From an uncultured Muribaculaceae bacterium (GTDB lineage Bacteria; Bacteroidota; Bacteroidia; Bacteroidales; Muribaculaceae): a stretch of DNA of 27,979 bases. The stretch spans positions 1-27,979 of the forward strand of contig CAJUKD010000030.1 in assembly GCA_910587235.1 (NCBI GenBank), given 5' to 3'. Below are positions 1 to 7,908 of the stretch, piece after piece. Position 1 is the stretch's first letter. Every line of letters begins with the position of its first letter. The translations under genes and the position numbers were made by a program. The notes under the pieces are model-generated. The model saw only the letters and a program-made list of their open reading frames with translations. It was not told where the DNA came from and did not search any database.

Positions 1-8
1 GAAAAGGG

Positions 9-194
9 TCACATTTTCCCGCCGACAGGGGGCAATCTGCACCGACTTTTCCAACCTCTAAACTCTGTGATAATGTCTGTAGACAAAAAACGGAAGTTAC
101 TTCCAGTGACATATACGTCTGCGTTTTCTATCTTAAGAACAGCGGACATGACGAAAGCTACCAATGCCGACAATGTAAGAAATACCTTTTTCAT
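9..194 (-). CDS. Small secreted peptide, hypothetical (61 aa)
   Basis: I do not recognise a family. The ORF starts at the ATG at 194 and encodes 61 residues. Residues 1-20 look like a signal peptide: two lysines, then a hydrophobic run (VFLTLSALVAFVMSAV). The rest is polar and ends in a basic, proline-glycine segment (CRLPPVGGKM). The ORF can be extended upstream to 338, but that would run back through the operon-closing hairpin, so the ATG before MKKVF is preferred. It lies on the same strand as the PUL operon but beyond its terminator-like hairpin, so it is probably a separate transcription unit. It could be a small exported peptide of the kind common in Bacteroidales, or the front end of a longer gene broken by a frameshift beyond the window edge. 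The lack of any match to a family known to me keeps confidence low. Confidence 0.4.
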   Translation of the reverse strand: MKKVFLTLSALVAFVMSAVLKIENADVYVTGSNFRFLSTDIITEFRGWKSRCRLPPVGGKM

Positions 195-265
195 ATTTAC
201 GAAACTTTTGCGTGAAATTGTTTCGCAAGGCAAGCATAATAGGGTATATATACAAACTTTAGACA

Positions 266-314
266 CAAATCCCACGAAATTCATTGCATTGTGCAATGAA
301 TTTCGTGGGATTTG
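266..314 (-). terminator. Perfect 23-bp hairpin closing the PUL operon
   Basis: Positions 266-288 and 292-314 are exact reverse complements (23 bp) around a 3-base loop. The hairpin starts 20 bases after the stop codon of the last operon gene (335). On the minus strand the stem ends in GGGATTTG followed by TGTCT, which is only weakly U-rich, so termination may depend on stem strength rather than a classic U-tract. The stem is symmetrical and could also stop transcription from the other side. Confidence 0.75.
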
Positions 315-334
315 CACATCTAATACACTTCGGT

Positions 335-2245
335 TCACTCTGCGGCGAAAGGCAACACGGGGAGGCTGTTCGCACCGTACAGGTTGCCACCGGGATAGTC
401 AGCCCAATTATATCGGGCGGCGACAGGCTTGTCAATCAACGATGAAGATAGTCTTACTACTCTGTCGCCTTGCATTTCGGCGTGTGCATAGGCCCAATTG
501 CCGTCTTTGTCACCAATTATAAATCCGGTTACTGCACCACCGACAGGATAGACGGGCCCGTCGAATGAAAGCGTCATGACGTGGCCGTCAATGGCGACTT
601 CCGTATAAACAGGAGCTTCGCACGTCTGATAGCGGCCATATGTCTTGTCGAGAGCAAGCAATGCAAGTCTTCGGGCGACTTCGGCTTTGTTTGTCGGGTG
701 GATGTCGACAGGATTGCCGATGTCTATTGCAGTAGCCATGCCCGTATGTAGCAGTTCAAGCGCTTTTGCCTGAGCTTGTCGCAACGCCGCCCATTCGGAC
801 CGGGGCTGCACCGTTACGGGCTGTTGGAAGCCTGCAATCTGGACAAAATAGAACGGCATATCGGGATTGTCGAAGGCCTCTCGCCAACCGTTTATCATGT
901 TCTTGAAACATATTTCATATTGTTCAGCACGCCCAACATTCGCACAGCCCTGATACCAAAAGACCCCGGCTACGGGCATAACGGTAAGCGGCTCAACCAT
1001 GGCGTTATAGAGTACGGACGGATAATGCGGAGTGTCCGGCAACAGATATGACATATCTGTTTTGGAAAAATCAGAGAGCACCGCATAGTTCCATTGACCG
1101 TCGAGGCTGTACCTGACCCCGTCGACAATCGCGTACGAAGATTTCCAGATTCCGCCGCCACCGGCATTATCGATAACCTCGACAGTAATGACGTTTTTAC
1201 CCGCCTTTACAAAACTTCCGTCAACCCTATAATCTCTGAGTTGGTCGAAAATCCGTCCGCCACCGACATACTTGCCGTTGAAATAAGTGATATCCCAGTC
1301 GTCGACAGCTCCGAGGCATAGCTGCAGAGGCTTGCCGGCAGCTGTAGCAGGAAGATCAAGTTCAAACTGCATGACAACAATTCCATCGAAGCCGGGCAGC
1401 ACATTTTCTTCCCACAAGGACGGCACGGGCATCTTTCCCCAGGCTTTTTCGGTCTGCATCACGGCACGGTCGAAAGGATATGTCATTTTTCCGGGCTTGT
1501 CGTAATCGTCATATACCTTTGACATGGCGGCAGCTATCAACTGCTGTTCATCCTTTCCGGCGACCAGCAAATCATGATAGAACTCGAATCCGGGTACGCC
1601 GTCAAGATATTCGCAAGGAGTCCAAGCCTCGACGGGTGTGCCTCCCCACGTCGCATCGATAATACCGACAGGAACATTCAGGGAATCCTGAAGCATTTTG
1701 CCGCACAGGTAGCCTATTGCAGAAAATGATGCCGCGGCAGGTGACGACTCCACCCATCCGTACTCCAGCGACGCATCGTCGAGGGGAGTAACGGAGGTGG
1801 TGTTCCTTATCTGCAACAGACGCAGTGCCGGACGCTGCATTGTGGCAACGACTTCATCTGCATCCATAAGCTGTGCCCAGTCCCCCTTTATCGGGAATTC
1901 CATATTCGACTGTCCGGAGCATAGCCATACCTCGCCGACAAGCACGTTCTGCAAGGCTTTGCGGTCTTTACCGTCGCTGACAAGCAGTGTATACGGGCCT
2001 CCGGCCTGTGGCGTGGTAAAGGTCAGCATAAATTTTCCGTCGCTTCCGGCCTTGGCAGAGACCGGCTTGGCAAGCCAATCGGCCGAGAGTGTAACCTTTG
2101 AGCCGGGAGTCGCCGTACCCGGCATAGTGACTACGGATTTCTGCTGCAGCACCATATTGTCGGTATAGAACTGCGGCAGAGTAATTTCCGCCATCACACC
2201 AAACGAGCACACAGCCGCACAAACAATAGCTGCTATTTGCTTCAT
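335..2245 (-). CDS. Sialate O-acetylesterase-like / CE20-type SGNH esterase
   Basis: 636-residue exported esterase, full length for the sialate O-acetylesterase-like (CE20-type) family. Residues 1-19 form a signal peptide (cleavage near VMA-E), so it acts in the periplasm or outside. The SGNH core shows the nucleophile motif GQSNME with Ser113, the IDATWGGTPVEAW block near 196-208, WYQGCANVGR near 430, and the DxH dyad DIHPTN (Asp514, His516). A beta-rich insert at about 285-380 resembles the jelly-roll seen in this family. Such enzymes remove O-acetyl groups from sialic acids or from plant glycans such as xyloglucan. With no sialidase or sialate catabolic gene nearby, plant-type glycan deacetylation is the better inference. 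It is the last gene of the operon, starting 3 bases after the GH2 stop codon, which suggests translational coupling. Confidence 0.88.
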   Translation of the reverse strand: MKQIAAIVCAAVCSFGVMAEITLPQFYTDNMVLQQKSVVTMPGTATPGSKVTLSADWLAKPVSAKAGSDGKFMLTFTTPQAGGPYTLLVSDGKDRKALQNVLVGEVWLCSGQSNMEFPIKGDWAQLMDADEVVATMQRPALRLLQIRNTTSVTPLDDASLEYGWVESSPAAASFSAIGYLCGKMLQDSLNVPVGIIDATWGGTPVEAWTPCEYLDGVPGFEFYHDLLVAGKDEQQLIAAAMSKVYDDYDKPGKMTYPFDRAVMQTEKAWGKMPVPSLWEENVLPGFDGIVVMQFELDLPATAAGKPLQLCLGAVDDWDITYFNGKYVGGGRIFDQLRDYRVDGSFVKAGKNVITVEVIDNAGGGGIWKSSYAIVDGVRYSLDGQWNYAVLSDFSKTDMSYLLPDTPHYPSVLYNAMVEPLTVMPVAGVFWYQGCANVGRAEQYEICFKNMINGWREAFDNPDMPFYFVQIAGFQQPVTVQPRSEWAALRQAQAKALELLHTGMATAIDIGNPVDIHPTNKAEVARRLALLALDKTYGRYQTCEAPVYTEVAIDGHVMTLSFDGPVYPVGGAVTGFIIGDKDGNWAYAHAEMQGDRVVRLSSSLIDKPVAARYNWADYPGGNLYGANSLPVLPFAAE

Positions 2246-2248
2246 AGT

Positions 2249-4066
2249 CTACTTGCTGTGGTTTGAGATTATGCGTCGGTTCACTTCACGTATACGCGGT
2301 TCGTCGATTTTTATAACCTTGCGGTCGTAGGTCATAAGGCCGTTGACCTCAATTTCCACGTCGGTAGTCTGAGTATAGACAGCGCCGACAAACCAGTCGT
2401 CGGCAAGTCTGTCAAGGAAATTTGCGTAGCCGATATATTGGTCAGTCAACTCGGCCGGTGTCTTGCAGTTGATATAGCTGAACTCACGATCAGGCGCCCA
2501 GATATGCCCGTCGACCACCATTCCTATGCCGCCATATTCTCCAAGCACGTTGGCACGCTTGGCGTCGTAGACATGCGTGACGGGAGGTGACGGATAGCTG
2601 TGGGCGTCGACCATGTCGCCGCACGGATAATGATTGCCGCCACTGGCAGGATTCACCAGACGCGAAGGGTCGTAGGCTTTGGTCCAGTCGGCGATTTCCT
2701 TGGTTTTGAACTGTCCCCAGGCTTCATTGAAGGGCACCCATACGGCTATACACGGATAGTTATAGAGCGCATCGATTATTTCCCGCCATTCCTTTCGGTA
2801 GGTAGCCTCGCTCTCTGGGGTACGCACGAGTTCCTCACCGTCGAAGTAATTGCGCCCCTGCCATTCAGGATCCTTGTCACCACTGGGCATGTCCTGCCAT
2901 ACGATGATTCCCTTGCGGTCGCAATAGCTGTACCATGTGGCCGGCTCGACCTTGATATGCTTGCGTATCATGTTGTAGCCCCAGTCGGCGGTCTTGTCGA
3001 CGTCGTACACCATCGCCTCGTATGACGGGGCTGTATACAGTCCGTCGGGCCACCAGCCCTGGTCGAGCAGACCGAAATGAAACAGATCCTTGTTATTGAG
3101 CTGAATGCGCACCATTCCTTTTTCGCCCATCTTCGTGGAGAACTTACGCATAGCCGCATAACTGTCAACCTTGTCGAAAGTTTTTCCTCCTGCGGTCAGA
3201 CGCACTTCAAGATCATAGAGGTGCGGGCTTTCCGGCGACCAAAGTTTCACGTCGTCCGGCATAGTGATAACTACCGGTTCGCCGGAAAGGGCTTTTCCTG
3301 TAGCAATGGTCTTGCCGCCGTCTTTTACAGTGACCTCAGCCATATATCCTTTCTCCGAAGCAGACGACTGCACGTCGACACTCAGTGTATTACGGTCTAT
3401 GTCCGGCAATATTTTCAGATTTGAAATATGTGTTTTAGCCACAGGCTCGATCCACACGGTCTGCCAGATTCCGGTGACAGGAGTATACCATATAAGTTCC
3501 GGTTTTGCCACCTGTTTTCCGCGCGGCTGCGGGCCGAGGTCGGTAGGATCCCATACACGCACCACAAGTTCGTTGTCGCCCTTGGCATTGAGCGCCGGCG
3601 TGATATCGAGGCTGAATGGGGTGTAGCCACCTGTATGACTGCCTACTTTCGCACCGTTAACCCATACGTCGGCCTGCCAGTCGACAGCCCCGAAGTTGAG
3701 CATTATGTTTCGATCGCGCCACGATTTCGGCACGGTGAATGTGCGGCGATACCATAGCGCATTGTCGGATCCGACTTCTTTACCGACTCCCGACAGCGCC
3801 GATTCGGCACAGAAAGGAACAAGGATTTCACCCTGATATCCGATCGGATCGGAAGCATCGGCTCCTACTATCGCATAATCCCATAATCCGTTGAGATTCT
3901 GCCATTCGCTGCGTTGCATTATCGGGCGGGGATACTCCCGCCATACATCAGCGGGATCGATATTTTCGCCCCACGTCGTCATTATATTGTTTCCGGCCGG
4001 TTTATAAGCCGAGGCAAAATCAATCGCTCCGGCAAATAAAACCGCCGCTATGAGATATTTATTCAT
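2249..4066 (-). CDS. Glycoside hydrolase family 2 enzyme
   Basis: 605 residues from the ATG at 4066. An earlier in-frame ATG (4153) would overlap the GH31 gene by 80 bases and bury the signal peptide, so it is rejected. Residues 1-20 (MNKYLIAAVLFAGAIDFASA) are a clear signal peptide. The order is that of GH2: N-terminal sugar-binding jelly roll (about 45-205, with QNLNGLWDYAI and WVNGAKVGSHTGGYTPF), an Ig-like domain (about 210-310), then a TIM barrel. The acid/base is the glutamate of FNEAWG (Glu448) and the likely nucleophile is Glu510 in LGEYGG. GH2 enzymes cut beta-galactosides, beta-mannosides or beta-glucuronides with retention; the linkage here cannot be fixed from sequence. The gene begins 4 bases after the GH31 stop and ends 3 bases before the esterase. 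It is somewhat short for GH2, without an added C-terminal domain. Confidence 0.9.
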   Translation of the reverse strand: MNKYLIAAVLFAGAIDFASAYKPAGNNIMTTWGENIDPADVWREYPRPIMQRSEWQNLNGLWDYAIVGADASDPIGYQGEILVPFCAESALSGVGKEVGSDNALWYRRTFTVPKSWRDRNIMLNFGAVDWQADVWVNGAKVGSHTGGYTPFSLDITPALNAKGDNELVVRVWDPTDLGPQPRGKQVAKPELIWYTPVTGIWQTVWIEPVAKTHISNLKILPDIDRNTLSVDVQSSASEKGYMAEVTVKDGGKTIATGKALSGEPVVITMPDDVKLWSPESPHLYDLEVRLTAGGKTFDKVDSYAAMRKFSTKMGEKGMVRIQLNNKDLFHFGLLDQGWWPDGLYTAPSYEAMVYDVDKTADWGYNMIRKHIKVEPATWYSYCDRKGIIVWQDMPSGDKDPEWQGRNYFDGEELVRTPESEATYRKEWREIIDALYNYPCIAVWVPFNEAWGQFKTKEIADWTKAYDPSRLVNPASGGNHYPCGDMVDAHSYPSPPVTHVYDAKRANVLGEYGGIGMVVDGHIWAPDREFSYINCKTPAELTDQYIGYANFLDRLADDWFVGAVYTQTTDVEIEVNGLMTYDRKVIKIDEPRIREVNRRIISNHSK

Positions 4067-4070
4067 ACCA

Positions 4071-6380
4071 TTATTTATATTCAACAGTGATTTCACGGGC
4101 TTTGTCGCATTTTGCCGACGGCACATCGACGACGGTGCAACGAGTTTCCGCATCGTATTCGGCTTTTACGCTCTTGCCGTCGACCTTCGCCTTTCCGTCC
4201 ACGGGTGCACCGGTGTTATAGATGCGAAGCCTGTAGGCACGCTTGGATGGCAGACGGTCAGCCATACCCTCGCGCGCGGCGATAGTATATGTAGCTTTCT
4301 GGCCTACTGTCTTATGGGCAAATCGCGTTGTAGCGAAGTTGGTATCGTAGTCGTTTGAGTCGCCTGAATCCTCGTAAAGGGTAGCCTCGCCGTCTTTTCC
4401 GGCAACAATATTGACTATCAACTTATTTGGGCGCTCTGTGGTGCTCTTGACTTCCGGCGGATTATTCACGATTATAGCACCTTCGCGGTAGAAATACGGA
4501 ATCTGGTCGAGTGTAAAGTCGAGAGTCTGTATGGAATTTCCATTGACCATTCTGTTGTGGGCCACCGACCACCAGTTGCCTTCAGGGAACCATATTCTCT
4601 TTTTGCTGATGCCGTCGACAGAAGGTGCCACGACAGGAGCGACAAGGATGTCATCGCCGAAGAAATACTGGTCTTCGAATGTATATGCTTCATCGCTTTC
4701 GGGATACTCATAGTACATCGGACGGCAGATGCCTACACCCGTGTCGTAGCTCTTGCGAGCCATGGTGTAAAGATACGGGAACAAGGCATAACGCAGTTTG
4801 ACCGTCGCATTGAGTTGCGGAAAGTTATCGTAGGTCCATATCTGGCGGTTAATCCAAGTGCCTATGGCGGCATGGCTGCGGAATATCGGGGTGAATACTC
4901 CGAACTGGAACCAGCGGAGCAAAAGCTCGGGATCGTTCACAGGGTAATTGCTGTCATACATGTGTCCTCCGATATCATGTCCCCAGTATCCGTAGCAGAC
5001 ATTTGACGCCGTGGCCGTGAAATATGGCTGGAAAGCAAGCGAGGCATAGTTGATGAAGGTGTCACCCGAAAAACCGATCTGATAGCGGTGGCTTCCAAGG
5101 CCGCCCCAACGATGGAAGATCATCGGTCGACGGTCGGGGCGCTTCGTCTTCATATCGTTAAAGAAAACGTGGTTGCACCAGAATGTTTCGCCAAGACCAT
5201 CGGTATAAGGACTTGTAAGATGCTGCTGCCAGTCGAGCCACCAGAAGTCGACACCCTGTTTCTCGAACGGACGCAAGAAATTGTTTGCAAAAGCCTTATA
5301 GAAACCGGTATCTTCGAGTTTCCACGGAATAACATTCACACTGTCTGGGTCAAGACACATGTCGGCGGCCATGTCGCGAAACATATCTTCCGATGAATCC
5401 ACGCCCAAGGCCGGATGGAGGTTGAGCGCAAGGTGCAGATTGCTGTCGTGGATATCCTTGAGCAGCTTAGTCGGTTCAGGAATCAGATTGGTGTTCCAGC
5501 TCCAGCCGGTCCATCCACCGCGTCCACCCGAGATAGCGGGGTTCGGATCGCCGTTCCAGTGCCAGTCCATGTCGAGAATAAGGACATCGGTATTGACGTC
5601 GTTCTCTTTAAGATTCCTGATGATATTGCGGTAATCGTCGGCTGTATAGTTTTCATATTTGCTGTACCAGTAGCCGAAAGCATAATCCGGAGGCAGGGGC
5701 ATCTTGCCAGCGATAAGCGTGTAATCTTTCAGGGCGCGCTTGTAGTCGTGACCGTAGCCGAGGAAGTACAGGTCGAGAGCTTCTTTGTCGTCGCGGGGAG
5801 CCACCCATTCCACTCCCGTTTCATCAGGAACAAGAGCGAGGGAGCGGCTGCCGTCGGCACGCACGCACTGAGGCGAGTCGTCGATGACAGCCCAGCCCGA
5901 GCGTGAAATCAGCCCGTTTTCCAGTTGTGAACGGTAACCGTCGCCAAAGCATCGGTCGAGAGTGCGACATGTGCCCTTGAGATTGCGGCCGTCGCCCTGA
6001 CCGGGGAACCATGTCACGGGCTGTCCGTTGAGATCCATCGTTATGTTGAGGTTTCCGGGAGGATTGGATTCAAAATATGGGTTTGTGCCTTTGCGGTATC
6101 TCAGCTTCAGCTTGTTGGTGGTGATATAGAGGAAATCGTTATCCTCCGACTTCGTAAACTCAGGTACGGGCAGATTACGGTTTACTACGGTGAATGTGGC
6201 CCGGTCTTCGAACTGTTTCGAAGGCGAGTACTCGATGCGTATCATCTCGGGGGTGAGCACAGTGAAGCGCACCGCACCCTCTGTCACCACCGCTTCGGGA
6301 TTGGCGACAGGATTAAGTTCCGCCCCCCAAAGAGTCACGGAAGCGGAAAGAAATGTGATAATGTTTAATAGCTTTTTCAT
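4071..6380 (-). CDS. Glycoside hydrolase family 31 (alpha-glucosidase/alpha-xylosidase-type)
   Basis: 769-residue exported GH31 enzyme. Signal peptide at 1-19; N-terminal beta-sandwich with galactose-mutarotase-like fold (about 25-220); (beta/alpha)8 barrel (about 225-560); distal beta domains to the end. Visible landmarks are VLILDMDWHWNGDP (about 266-279), the nucleophile Asp383 in WWLDWQQ, the acid/base Asp440 in GFSGDTF, and RSHAAIG near 501. GH31 members remove alpha-glucosyl, alpha-xylosyl or related units from non-reducing ends. The WWLDWQQ motif differs from the DATEP-type signature I associate with many Bacteroidota alpha-xylosidases, which leans toward an alpha-glucosidase-like activity (inference). 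Its ATG overlaps the stop of the preceding reading frame in a TAATG arrangement, so it is likely coupled to translation of that split esterase tail. Confidence 0.93.
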   Translation of the reverse strand: MKKLLNIITFLSASVTLWGAELNPVANPEAVVTEGAVRFTVLTPEMIRIEYSPSKQFEDRATFTVVNRNLPVPEFTKSEDNDFLYITTNKLKLRYRKGTNPYFESNPPGNLNITMDLNGQPVTWFPGQGDGRNLKGTCRTLDRCFGDGYRSQLENGLISRSGWAVIDDSPQCVRADGSRSLALVPDETGVEWVAPRDDKEALDLYFLGYGHDYKRALKDYTLIAGKMPLPPDYAFGYWYSKYENYTADDYRNIIRNLKENDVNTDVLILDMDWHWNGDPNPAISGGRGGWTGWSWNTNLIPEPTKLLKDIHDSNLHLALNLHPALGVDSSEDMFRDMAADMCLDPDSVNVIPWKLEDTGFYKAFANNFLRPFEKQGVDFWWLDWQQHLTSPYTDGLGETFWCNHVFFNDMKTKRPDRRPMIFHRWGGLGSHRYQIGFSGDTFINYASLAFQPYFTATASNVCYGYWGHDIGGHMYDSNYPVNDPELLLRWFQFGVFTPIFRSHAAIGTWINRQIWTYDNFPQLNATVKLRYALFPYLYTMARKSYDTGVGICRPMYYEYPESDEAYTFEDQYFFGDDILVAPVVAPSVDGISKKRIWFPEGNWWSVAHNRMVNGNSIQTLDFTLDQIPYFYREGAIIVNNPPEVKSTTERPNKLIVNIVAGKDGEATLYEDSGDSNDYDTNFATTRFAHKTVGQKATYTIAAREGMADRLPSKRAYRLRIYNTGAPVDGKAKVDGKSVKAEYDAETRCTVVDVPSAKCDKAREITVEYK

Positions 6381-7135
6381 TAGTTTTTGATTATGAATTT
6401 CTGAACTTTTGTTACTGATTCGGCCACATAAATGCCATCCGGCAAAGTTACTGCATCACCTTCCGACACTACAGCCACTTTTACTCCGGCCATATTGTAA
6501 ATAACTGCTTCATCGACCAGACAGACAACGGCACGACCTTCTTGTTTTATGATTTTGTCGGCATCCGTTCCGATATTCGCCACAGATGACACCTCAGAAT
6601 AACAGTGGGTATATTGACCTCGCAGAACAGCCGTAACGTGAACCGTTTTGCCGTCAAAGTTTTTGGGTATACGCCATGTGTTGGCCCATGTGCTTGCCGG
6701 CTCGACACGCATCATATTGTAATATTCGGCCGACCCGTCAGGTTCCTTGTCGGCACCGAAGGTATATCCCCAGTTGACCTGTTCGCCACCGATAGTCATC
6801 ATCAGGCGATAACGGTTCTCATCACCCCAGGGCATCTTTAGATTGACGTTCCAGTCGCCGCTCCATGTTCCCTCGCCGGCATAAGTAAGGTCTGCCATAC
6901 TCTTCTTGGTGAAGCAGTTGAGCACGCACATCGAAGTCACCTCCTTGACCGAAGCCGTTTTTGTCAGGAAGTCGAGTGAAACACAATACACACCGTCATT
7001 GGCAACCTGCATAGACTGTCCGATTTCAGCTATCTGATTGCCGTTTATAAAATACGGAGTACCGTCTTCGTTTTTGATTTCCAAGCTACCACCGGCTTTC
7101 ATCTCCACAAAAGCCTCGAAAGCACTGATTGACAC
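6380..7135 (-). CDS. Detached C-terminal half of the SGNH esterase: SusE/F-like domain plus T9SS-like tail
   Basis: This 251-codon frame lies directly downstream of the SGNH hydrolase and in the same reading frame; only the TAA at 7160-7162 separates them. From that stop the frame stays open for 259 codons. It has no signal peptide and no convincing start: GTG at 7135 or ATG at 7102 are the only nearby options. Residues about 1-75 continue a small beta domain that appears to begin before the stop (VTLSGTAL). Residues about 80-185 (GTWSGDWNVNLKMPWGDENRYRLMM) resemble SusE/F-type binding domains. The last about 45 residues (VIYNMAGVKVAVVS, LPDGIYVAES, VQKFIIKN) match the T9SS type A sorting-tail pattern. 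It reads as the second half of one protein of about 507 residues broken by a nonsense codon, or restored by readthrough. If translated alone it would stay cytoplasmic and be functionless for export. Confidence 0.65.
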   Translation of the reverse strand: MSISAFEAFVEMKAGGSLEIKNEDGTPYFINGNQIAEIGQSMQVANDGVYCVSLDFLTKTASVKEVTSMCVLNCFTKKSMADLTYAGEGTWSGDWNVNLKMPWGDENRYRLMMTIGGEQVNWGYTFGADKEPDGSAEYYNMMRVEPASTWANTWRIPKNFDGKTVHVTAVLRGQYTHCYSEVSSVANIGTDADKIIKQEGRAVVCLVDEAVIYNMAGVKVAVVSEGDAVTLPDGIYVAESVTKVQKFIIKN

Positions 7136-7159
7136 CTTTGTACATACAACTGGATTTGC

Positions 7160-7903
7160 TTAGGCCAACGCCGTGCCCGACAACGTCACCTGTTCAGGTA
7201 TGATTGCACCTTCGAATTTTATGCGTTCGCGGATTATTGGCAGTACAATCCCTTCCATGATGCGGTAGCCCTCGGCATTGGGATGTACCCCGTCGCCGGT
7301 CAGTGCGTAGTTGAGGTCGCGGTCGCCATAGACCAGGCTCGAATAATAGTCGATATACGGCATGTCGTGCGCTTCGGCATACTCCTTTATCCGCGCGTTG
7401 AGATGCTCGATTTTGTCTTTATGGTTGGTAATGCTCGGTTTCCAGCCGTAATTTGTCACCGGGAGCACCGAAGACAGGAACACCTGAATGCCGTTGGCAT
7501 TGGCAATTTCGGCCATAGAAAGGATATTGCCGAGCGTACGTTCCTCATTATAAAGGATGTCGAGGTTCTCGGCAATATCGTTTGTGCCGGCCAAAATCAC
7601 TACTCCCGCAGGGTTGAGGCGCACCACATCCTCACGGAAGCGCAAAATCATCTCGTATGTCGTCTGCCCGGAGATACCCCTGCCGATGAAATCGTTCAGT
7701 GCAAAAAATTCCGGACTGTTGGTAGGCCAGAAATCAGTAATCGAGTTGCCCATGAACACTACACGCGACCCCGTATTGGGCAAGCCCATTACACGCTTGT
7801 TGTCGTTTTCGTATCTGCCGAAATTGGCGATGTCGTTGGCGGCCATGGCATTCAGAGCAAATAGCGCGAATGCGAGTGCAGCTACCGATTTTAAGATTTT
7901 CAT
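7160..7903 (-). CDS. SGNH/GDSL-type esterase (truncated by in-frame stop)
   Basis: 247 residues with a signal peptide (1-21, ending NAMA). The SGNH blocks are complete: GNSITDFW with nucleophile Ser54, GRGISGQTT (about 74-82) with the oxyanion glycine, AGTNDI with Asn108, and GDGVHPN with Asp204 and His207. The catalytic domain is therefore intact and probably active as a carbohydrate acyl-esterase in the periplasm or outside. The last residues (IPEQVTLSGTALA) look like the opening strand of a further beta domain that carries on in frame after the TAA at 7160. So the stop appears to remove accessory domains rather than end a natural protein. The gene starts 5 bases after the GH97 stop. Confidence 0.88.
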   Translation of the reverse strand: MKILKSVAALAFALFALNAMAANDIANFGRYENDNKRVMGLPNTGSRVVFMGNSITDFWPTNSPEFFALNDFIGRGISGQTTYEMILRFREDVVRLNPAGVVILAGTNDIAENLDILYNEERTLGNILSMAEIANANGIQVFLSSVLPVTNYGWKPSITNHKDKIEHLNARIKEYAEAHDMPYIDYYSSLVYGDRDLNYALTGDGVHPNAEGYRIMEGIVLPIIRERIKFEGAIIPEQVTLSGTALA

Positions 7904-7908
7904 AAGTA

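Noticed and set aside
200..225. CGAAAC...GTTTCG inverted repeat upstream of the small peptide gene
   Set aside because: A 6-bp match with a 14-base loop in A/T-rich DNA is expected by chance and has no supporting context.
335..2245. Sialic-acid utilisation locus
   Set aside because: The esterase resembles sialate O-acetylesterases, but no sialidase, NanA-like lyase, epimerase or sialate transporter gene is present, so the name alone does not support it.
2249..4153. Longer GH2 start at 4153
   Set aside because: It would overlap the GH31 gene by about 80 bases and put 29 residues before a clear signal peptide. The ATG at 4066 gives a 4-base gap and a proper export signal.
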